Of a stretch of DNA of 27,502 bases, positions 22,245-27,502 are shown one piece after another. Below the pieces are notes generated by a model. The model was not told the origin of the DNA, did no database searches, and worked only from the letters and a program-made list of their open reading frames with translations. Within the stretch, counting starts at the first letter, position 1. The number at the start of each line of letters is the position of its first letter. The position numbers and the translations under genes were made by a program. Source of the stretch: DAITAZ01 sp036824045 (lineage in GTDB: Bacteria > Pseudomonadota > Gammaproteobacteria > Burkholderiales > Rhodocyclaceae); assembly GCA_036824045.1 (NCBI GenBank), contig DAITAZ010000047.1, forward strand, positions 1 to 27,502, given 5' to 3'.

Positions 22245-23876
22245 GTGCGCCGCCGCAGTTTTCTTGCCGGCATGGCCTCGCTGCCGGTGGCGCTGGCCGG
22301 GTGCGAGGCACCCGCCCCAGGCCTGCCTCCCGGGCAGGTGGTGGGTGCCAGCCAGGCCCTGGGCCACCGCTTGCGGGACGGCGGTTTCCCCGAGCCGGGA
22401 GAGACGCGGACGATCCCCGCCCTGATCGTGGGCGGCGGCGTGGCGGGGCTTTCCGCCGCCTGGTGGCTGGGCCGCCACGGCTTTGCCGAGTACGAACTGC
22501 TGGAACTGGAACCCGCCCTGGGCGGCAACTCCCGCTTTGGCGAGAGCGCGGTCAGCGCCTACCCCTGGGGCGCCCATTACCTGCCCCTGCCGGGGCCCGA
22601 GGCGCGGGAACTGCGCCTGCTGCTGGCTGACCTGGGCGTGCTGACGGGCGATCCGGCGGCCCCCCGGCCCGAGTACAACCCCCGCTACCTGTGCTTCGCG
22701 CCCCAGGAACGGCTCTACCGCAACGGCGCCTGGCAGGAGGGGTTGCACCCCCAGCACGGCCTCAGCCCGGCGGAGCGGGACCAGTTCGCGCGCTTCGGTG
22801 AGCGGATCGAAACCCTGCGCCAGCGGCGGGACAAGGCCGGGCGGCCCGCCTTCGCCATCCCCGTCGCCCGCTCCGCCACCGATGCGGATCTGCTGGCCCT
22901 GGATCGCCTCACCATGCGCGACTGGCTGCTCCGCGAGGGCCTGGACGCCCAGCCCCTGCACTGGCTGGTCAACTACGCCTGCCGGGACGACTACGGCACC
23001 GACTACAGCCAGACCTCCGCCTGGGCCGCGCTGCATTACTTCGCCGCCCGCGCAGGCCACGGCCTGGAGCACGGCCCCGTGCTCACCTGGCCCGAGGGCA
23101 ATGGCTGGCTGGTGCGGCAGATGCAGGCCCGGATGGCCGGCCGCGTGCATACCGGCGCGCTGGTCTATCGCATCACCCCGGGCAGCCGGGGCGCGGTGGT
23201 GGATGCCTGGCTACCGGCGGAAAACCGCAGCCTCCGCTGGCAGGCGCGGCAGGTGGTGCTCGCCACGCCTGTGCACGTGGCGGCCCGCCTGCTCGCCGCC
23301 CCCGCGCCGGAACTGGTGGCCACCGCCCGGGCCGTGAGCCACGCCCCCTGGCTGGTGGCCAACCTGCACCTCTCCAGCCCGCCGGCAGAGCGCCACGGCC
23401 AGCCCCTGTGCTGGGACAACGTGCTCTACGACAGCGCCTCCGTCGGTTACGTGGTCGCCACCCACCAGCGGCTCGCCCGCCACACGGGCGCCACCGTGCT
23501 CACCTGGTACCGGCCCCTGTCCGAACTGCCGCCCGGGGAGGCCCGGCTGCGCCTGCAGAACACCCCGCGCGAGGCCTGGGCCCGGCAGATCCTGGCCGAC
23601 CTTGCCCTGCCCCATCCGGATCTGGCCGAGCGCCTCACCGGGCTCGACATCATGCGCTGGGGCCACGCCATGGCCCGGCCCGAGCCGGGCTTCCTCACCC
23701 AGCCTGCCCGCCGCGCCCTGGCCCGGCCCGGCGGCCCGGTGCATCTGGCCCACAGCGATCTTTCCGGTTTCTCGATCTTTGAAGAAGCCCACTGGTGGGG
23801 CGTGCAGGCGGGGCAGCGGGTGCTGGCGGCGCTCGGCGCGGGCTACGCGAACAAGGCTTCCAGCTTTTCCAGGTAG
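22245..23876 (+). CDS. Tat-exported FAD-dependent amine-oxidase-like protein
   Basis: This 543-residue protein starts with a twin-arginine signal (RRRSFLAGMASLPVALAGC). It ends in a possible lipobox (LAGC, Cys20), so it may be a folded, FAD-loaded lipoprotein outside the membrane. The dinucleotide loop is LIVGGGVAGLSAAWWLG (GGGVAG 63-68), followed by the acidic ELLELEPALGGNS typical of flavin amine oxidases and phytoene-desaturase-like enzymes. The GTG start at 22245 fits the signal directly. Following a spermidine-synthase-like gene, it may oxidise a polyamine-type amine. The substrate is not shown by sequence. Its last 34 bases overlap the 3' end of the antisense WbuC gene. Confidence 0.88.
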   Translation: MRRRSFLAGMASLPVALAGCEAPAPGLPPGQVVGASQALGHRLRDGGFPEPGETRTIPALIVGGGVAGLSAAWWLGRHGFAEYELLELEPALGGNSRFGESAVSAYPWGAHYLPLPGPEARELRLLLADLGVLTGDPAAPRPEYNPRYLCFAPQERLYRNGAWQEGLHPQHGLSPAERDQFARFGERIETLRQRRDKAGRPAFAIPVARSATDADLLALDRLTMRDWLLREGLDAQPLHWLVNYACRDDYGTDYSQTSAWAALHYFAARAGHGLEHGPVLTWPEGNGWLVRQMQARMAGRVHTGALVYRITPGSRGAVVDAWLPAENRSLRWQARQVVLATPVHVAARLLAAPAPELVATARAVSHAPWLVANLHLSSPPAERHGQPLCWDNVLYDSASVGYVVATHQRLARHTGATVLTWYRPLSELPPGEARLRLQNTPREAWARQILADLALPHPDLAERLTGLDIMRWGHAMARPEPGFLTQPARRALARPGGPVHLAHSDLSGFSIFEEAHWWGVQAGQRVLAALGAGYANKASSFSR

Positions 23877-24313
23877 GCCGCCGCCTCGGGGGCGTTTTCC
23901 AGGGGCGCCCAAGGTGCGCGCTCAGCCTCGGTGAGCGGCAGGTAGGGGCCCGCCTTGGCCTCCAGGAATACGGTGCCCGGCGCCAGTGCCACCAGGGCGT
24001 GGTACTGGCCGGTGGCGATGTCCACCCCGCACAGCGCCCCGCCAGCTTCCAGCCGCGCCACGGTGACGATGGCGCCGTGCTCGTCGAAACCCACGTAGCC
24101 CATGGCCCCGCGCAGCACCGCCATGGTCTCGGCCTTCAGCGGGTCCAGATGGCGGTGGGGCGGAATGTAGGTGCCGGGCTCGATGGCGTTGAGCAGCCGG
24201 TGGGCCGGATGGGTGTCGGCCGGGTGGAAATTGTGGTTCTTGCGCCGGCGCGGGCTGGCCTTGGCGGCAGCGCTCACCTGGTCCAGCAGGGTGCGGTCGA
24301 TCAGGGTGCTCAT
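23843..24313 (-). CDS. WbuC-family cupin metalloprotein
   Basis: This 156-residue protein has a C-terminal cupin fold. Its metal-binding residues are His53 and His55 (PPHRHLDPLK) with Glu62 (KAETMAVLRG). The opening (ASPRRRKNHNFHP, then HRLLNAIEPGTYIPPH) is characteristic of the WbuC family, often found in O-antigen or capsule loci, with no firm enzyme activity. No such sugar genes are nearby here. ATG 24313 gives the family N-terminus but lacks a clear ribosome site. Its 3' end overlaps the FAD gene by 34 bases on the opposite strand, and it diverges from ppdK. Confidence 0.9.
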   Translation of the reverse strand: MSTLIDRTLLDQVSAAAKASPRRRKNHNFHPADTHPAHRLLNAIEPGTYIPPHRHLDPLKAETMAVLRGAMGYVGFDEHGAIVTVARLEAGGALCGVDIATGQYHALVALAPGTVFLEAKAGPYLPLTEAERAPWAPLENAPEAAAYLEKLEALFA

Positions 24314-24344
24314 GGGATGGAAAGGCCTCGGGTGACTGCCCCGG

Positions 24345-24374
24345 ATATTCTGGCGCACTATTGACGTGCCACAA
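24345..24374 (-). promoter_or_regulatory. Candidate sigma-70 promoter for the WbuC gene
   Basis: On the minus strand, TTGTGG (24374 to 24369) and GAATAT (24350 to 24345) are separated by 18 bases. This would place the transcript start about 25 bases before ATG 24313. Both boxes are only moderate matches to consensus. Confidence 0.3.
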
Positions 24375-24460
24375 AAAAGCCGCGGCGGCCGGGTCTAGGA
24401 TGAACGGTTAGCCGGACCGATGTTAAGACAAACAACGCACAGACGAACGAGGAGACAGTC

Positions 24461-27229
24461 ATGACTGCAGCACGATTCATCTACGCCTTCGAGGAAGGCG
24501 ACGGCAAGAACAAGATGTTGCTGGGCGGCAAGGGCGCCAATCTGGCGGAGATGACCCAGATCGGGCTCAACGTGCCGCCCGGCTTCACCGTCACCACCGA
24601 AGCCTGCCTCGCCTACCTGGAACGCAGCCGCCTGCCCGACGGGCTGATGGACGATCTGCGCGCCCACATGCAGGCGCTCGAAGCCAAGACCGGCAAGGGC
24701 TTCGGCTCGGCCGACAATCCGCTGCTGGTGTCGGTGCGCTCGGGTTCCGCCATGTCCATGCCGGGCATGATGGACACCATCCTCAACCTCGGCCTGAACG
24801 AAACCTCGCTGCAGGGGCTCATCAAGCAGACCGGCAACCCGCGCTTCGCCTGGGACGCCTACCGCCGCTTCATCCAGCTCTTCGGCAAGATCGCCCTGGG
24901 CATCGCCGACGAGCACTTCGACGCCACCATGGCGGACATCAAGAAGCGCCACGGCGCCCGCCAGGACGTGGACCTCAGCGCCGAGCACCTGGAAGAACTG
25001 GCCAAGGCCTTCCTCGCCATCGTCCTGGGCCATTCCGGCAAGCCCTTCCCCCAGGACCCGATGGAACAGCTCGAGATTGCCGTCAAGGCGGTGTTCCGCT
25101 CCTGGAACGGCAAGCGCGCGGTGGACTACCGCAAGCAGTTCCGCATCACCCCGCAGATGGCCAACGGCACGGCGGTCAACGTCTGCACCATGGTGTTCGG
25201 CAACATGGGCAGCGACTCGGGCACCGGCGTCGGCTTCACCCGCAACCCCGGCACCGGCGAGAACGAGATCTACGGCGAATACCTGGTCAATGCCCAGGGC
25301 GAGGACGTGGTGGCCGGCATCCGCACCCCCAAGGCCATTGCCGAGATGGCCGGCGAGATGCCCGAGATCTACGCTCAGCTCATCGAACTGCGCAACCGGC
25401 TCGAATCCCACTACCACGAGGTGCAGGACTTTGAATTCACCATCGAGAAAGGCCGCCTCTACTGCCTGCAGACCCGCAACGGCAAGATGAACGCCCGCGC
25501 CATGGTGCGCACCTCGGTGGAAATGGCCGACGAAGCGCTCATCACCCGCGAGCGGGCGCTCCTGCGCATCACCCCCTCCGACCTGGAACAGCTGCTGGTG
25601 CCCCAGCTCGCCCCCAACTTCAAGGGCAAGAGCCTCGCCCAGGGCCTGCCCGCCTCTCCCGGCGCCGCCTCCGGCAAGATCGTGTTCGACGCCGACACCG
25701 CCGAGAGCCGCGGCCGGGCAGGGGAGAAAATCATCCTGGTGCGGGAGGAAACCAAGCCCGAAGACATCCACGGCTTCTTCCAGGCCCAGGGCATCCTCAC
25801 CAGCCGCGGCGGCAAAACCTCCCATGCCGCCGTGGTGGCCCGCGGCATGGGCAAGCCCTGCGTGTCCGGCTGCGAATCCATCCACATTGACGACGTGGCC
25901 CGCAAGGCACGCATCGGCGACATGATCCTGCACGAAGGCGACGTCATCACCATCGACGGCGGCACCGGCCACGTCTACGCCGGCGAAGTCCCCACCGTCG
26001 AACCCGAATTCTCCGCCGAACTCAACGTCCTCCTCGGCTGGGCCGACCAGGCCGCCCGGCTGGAAGTGCGCGCCAACGCCGACACCCCCTCCGACGCCGC
26101 CAAGGCCCGCGCCTTCGGCGCCAAGGGCATCGGCCTGTGCCGCACCGAGCGCATGTTCAACAGCACCGACCGCCTGCCCGTCGTGCAGGAAATGATCCTC
26201 GCCGAGAGCCAGGAAGAGCGCCAGGCCGCCCTCGACCGCCTGCTCCCCATCCAGCGCAACGACTTCAAGGGCATCTTCAAGGCCATGAAGGGCCTGCCCG
26301 TCACCGTGCGCCTGCTCGACCCGCCCATGCACGAATTCCTCCCCACCTCCGCCCAACTGGAGATGGAAATCACCCACCTGCGCCACCTCAAGGACACCAT
26401 CAAGGGCATCGAAGAGCTGCCGGACACCCTCAAGCTCCTCAACCCCACCCTGCACCAGAAATACGCCGACGGGCTCGGCCGGCTCACCACCGCGCTCAAC
26501 GTCTTCAAGGAATCCCACATGGAAGAAGACGTGATCGTCAAAAAGGAAAAAACCCTGCGCAAGGTCCGCGCCCTCGCCGAGGTCAACCCCATGCTCGGGC
26601 ACCGGGGCGTGCGCCTGGGCATCACCTATCCCGAGATCTACTCCATGCAGATCCAGGCCATCCTCGAAGCCGCCGCCCTCTGCGCCAAGGAAGGCATCGA
26701 AGTGCATCCCGAGATCATGGTTCCCCAGGTCGCCACGGTGGAAGAACTCAAGCGCATCAAGAGCTACGTCGAGCGCATCCACAAGATCGTCGAACTCACC
26801 CACGGCATCGACGTGCAATACAAATTCGGCTCCATGCTCGAAGTCGTCCGCGCCTGCATGCGCGCCGGCCGGCTGGCCGAAATGGCCGAATTCTTCTCCT
26901 TCGGCACCAACGACCTCACCCAGGCCACCTTCTCCTTCAGCCGTGAAGACGCGGAGAACAAGTTCCTGCCCGCCTACAACGAAACCGGCATCCTCGAAGA
27001 CAACCCCTTCGAAGTGCTCGACGTCAAAGGCGTCGGCGAAGTCATGAAGATCGCCGTCGAGCGCGGCCGCGCCACCCTGCCCGAACTCAAGATCGGCATC
27101 TGCGGCGAACACGGCGGCCACCCCGCCTCCATCGAGTTCTGCCACAGCCTCGGCCTCACCTACGTCTCCTGCTCCGGCCCCCGCGTCCCCATCGCCCGGC
27201 TCGCCGCCGCCCAAGCCAACCTCCGCTAA
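24461..27229 (+). CDS. ppdK: Pyruvate, phosphate dikinase
   Basis: This 922-residue enzyme interconverts pyruvate, ATP and phosphate with phosphoenolpyruvate, AMP and pyrophosphate. The N-terminal ATP-grasp part opens FEEGDGKNKMLLGGKGANLAEM. The central swivelling domain carries the phospho-His455 (GGKTSHAAVVARGMG), numbered exactly as in the Clostridium symbiosum enzyme. The C-terminal PEP/pyruvate barrel has GEHGGHPASIEF after the catalytic Cys881 (GICGEHGG). It is slightly longer than the 874-residue prototype. ATG 24461 has GAGGAG eight bases upstream. No PPDK regulatory protein is adjacent. From about 25,980 onward the codons shift towards CTC, GTC and GCC. Tandem hairpins follow the stop. 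Confidence 0.98.
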   Translation: MTAARFIYAFEEGDGKNKMLLGGKGANLAEMTQIGLNVPPGFTVTTEACLAYLERSRLPDGLMDDLRAHMQALEAKTGKGFGSADNPLLVSVRSGSAMSMPGMMDTILNLGLNETSLQGLIKQTGNPRFAWDAYRRFIQLFGKIALGIADEHFDATMADIKKRHGARQDVDLSAEHLEELAKAFLAIVLGHSGKPFPQDPMEQLEIAVKAVFRSWNGKRAVDYRKQFRITPQMANGTAVNVCTMVFGNMGSDSGTGVGFTRNPGTGENEIYGEYLVNAQGEDVVAGIRTPKAIAEMAGEMPEIYAQLIELRNRLESHYHEVQDFEFTIEKGRLYCLQTRNGKMNARAMVRTSVEMADEALITRERALLRITPSDLEQLLVPQLAPNFKGKSLAQGLPASPGAASGKIVFDADTAESRGRAGEKIILVREETKPEDIHGFFQAQGILTSRGGKTSHAAVVARGMGKPCVSGCESIHIDDVARKARIGDMILHEGDVITIDGGTGHVYAGEVPTVEPEFSAELNVLLGWADQAARLEVRANADTPSDAAKARAFGAKGIGLCRTERMFNSTDRLPVVQEMILAESQEERQAALDRLLPIQRNDFKGIFKAMKGLPVTVRLLDPPMHEFLPTSAQLEMEITHLRHLKDTIKGIEELPDTLKLLNPTLHQKYADGLGRLTTALNVFKESHMEEDVIVKKEKTLRKVRALAEVNPMLGHRGVRLGITYPEIYSMQIQAILEAAALCAKEGIEVHPEIMVPQVATVEELKRIKSYVERIHKIVELTHGIDVQYKFGSMLEVVRACMRAGRLAEMAEFFSFGTNDLTQATFSFSREDAENKFLPAYNETGILEDNPFEVLDVKGVGEVMKIAVERGRATLPELKIGICGEHGGHPASIEFCHSLGLTYVSCSGPRVPIARLAAAQANLR

Positions 27230-27240
27230 CCCCCAGCCAC

Positions 27241-27296
27241 GCCGCCCCACCCGGGGCGGCCACTCCTGCAGCAAAGCCCCCGGCACCTCCGGGGGC
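27241..27296 (+). terminator. Two tandem GC hairpins after ppdK
   Basis: Hairpin 1: GCCGCCCC (27241-27248), loop ACCC, GGGGCGGC (27253-27260). Hairpin 2: GCCCCCGG (27276-27283), loop CACCT, CCGGGGGC (27289-27296). Both have perfect 8-bp stems beginning 12 bases after the ppdK stop. No T tract follows, so they may stop polymerase jointly, help Rho or protect the mRNA end. An 11-base C run (27302-27312) follows, then nothing recognisable up to 27357. Confidence 0.5.
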
Positions 27297-27357
27297 GGCC
27301 TCCCCCCCCCCCGCGCGAACCATCCCCCAACCGACCCCGCACGCATCGACCGCCTTC

Positions 27358-27502
27358 ATGCCAATGAGGCCGCGGCTTTGATGCCGCGGAAAGCGTCGTC
27401 GGGCGTCGAGCGATCAGCGACGATTGCCGGGGAGCTTCAATGAGGCCGCGGCTTTGATGCCGCGGAAAGGATCTTGTCTCGGGGTCTGAAGAACGCTCGA
27501 TG
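27358..27502 (-). CRISPR. Leader-distal end of a probable CRISPR array (two repeats visible)
   Basis: Two copies share 32 identical bases (27362-27393 and 27438-27469). Taking 36 bases as the repeat, the second copy is 27434-27469 and the first 27358-27393, with a 40-base spacer (27394-27433). A partial spacer of 33 bases then runs to the window end. The repeat core is palindromic (CCGCGGC, TTTGAT, GCCGCGG). Read on the minus strand the repeat ends in ATTGAAGC, a classic crRNA-tag sequence. The first copy differs only in its last four bases, as expected for the degenerate terminal repeat. The array would be transcribed leftward, with the leader and any cas genes beyond the right edge. Only two repeats are seen, so a chance duplicate is not excluded. 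Confidence 0.72.

Noticed and set aside
24361..24401. TTGACG and TAGGAT boxes before ppdK
   Set aside because: The TTGACG is good, but the only candidate -10 box is 29 bases away, well outside the usual 16-18.
27302..27312. Run of 11 C as a phase-variation tract
   Set aside because: It is intergenic, not inside a coding region or between promoter boxes, and such runs are prone to sequencing error.
24395..27346. Very long open frame antisense to ppdK
   Set aside because: It encodes low-complexity Gly/Ala/His/Val-rich sequence with no motif and lies over a fully motif-supported ppdK. It is the usual GC-rich mirror frame.
1..27502. Functional link between the caspase-like genes and the CRISPR repeats (Craspase-like system)
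   Set aside because: They are more than 23 kb apart with housekeeping genes between. The caspase-like proteins lack a TPR-CHAT layout, one is exported, and no cas gene is visible.

Overview
The window is about 27.5 kb of very GC-rich bacterial DNA (about 70% by eye). It contains two runs of exactly 100 N, so it is a scaffold of joined contigs whose true gap lengths are unknown. Gene content suggests a betaproteobacterium, perhaps of the Rhodocyclales: EttA, TcdA, a SCO/PCu(A)C copper set, pyruvate phosphate dikinase, and a TPR response regulator. No rRNA, tRNA or universal marker gene is present, so this placement is inference.

Left region (1-5.25 kb): a stress-signalling locus holds a 5'-truncated WD40/caspase-like protein, an ECF sigma factor, a cysteine-free membrane anti-sigma factor and a second, exported caspase-like protease. 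An exported M48 metalloprotease converges on it. Next come ettA with a hairpin in its leader, an MBL-fold hydrolase whose 5' end is lost in the first gap, a MOSC protein, a small membrane protein, and a small heat-shock protein behind a good sigma-32-type promoter. A Cys-rich CWC protein overlaps tcdA.

Middle region (11.5-16.9 kb, minus strand): a TPR response regulator has Glu in place of the phospho-acceptor Asp, and two small unrecognised proteins lie upstream of it. A tight copper-handling operon follows: SCO lipoprotein, PCu(A)C chaperone, exported BNR-repeat protein with a Cys/His cluster, and a thioredoxin-like protein.

Right region (17.1-23.9 kb, plus strand): this is the most intriguing cluster. 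It encodes an SPFH-SHOCT protein, a double zinc-ribbon DUF4178 membrane protein, a 51-residue exported protein, a DUF350 membrane protein, a membrane-fused aminopropyltransferase and, after the second gap, a Tat-exported FAD amine-oxidase-like protein. It looks like a membrane-associated polyamine-type modification system of unknown purpose. No SAM decarboxylase is visible. A WbuC-type cupin overlaps its 3' end in antisense, and ppdK follows.

At the right edge, two near-identical repeats with a palindromic core and an ATTGAAGC end (minus strand) look like the leader-distal end of a CRISPR array that continues beyond the window.
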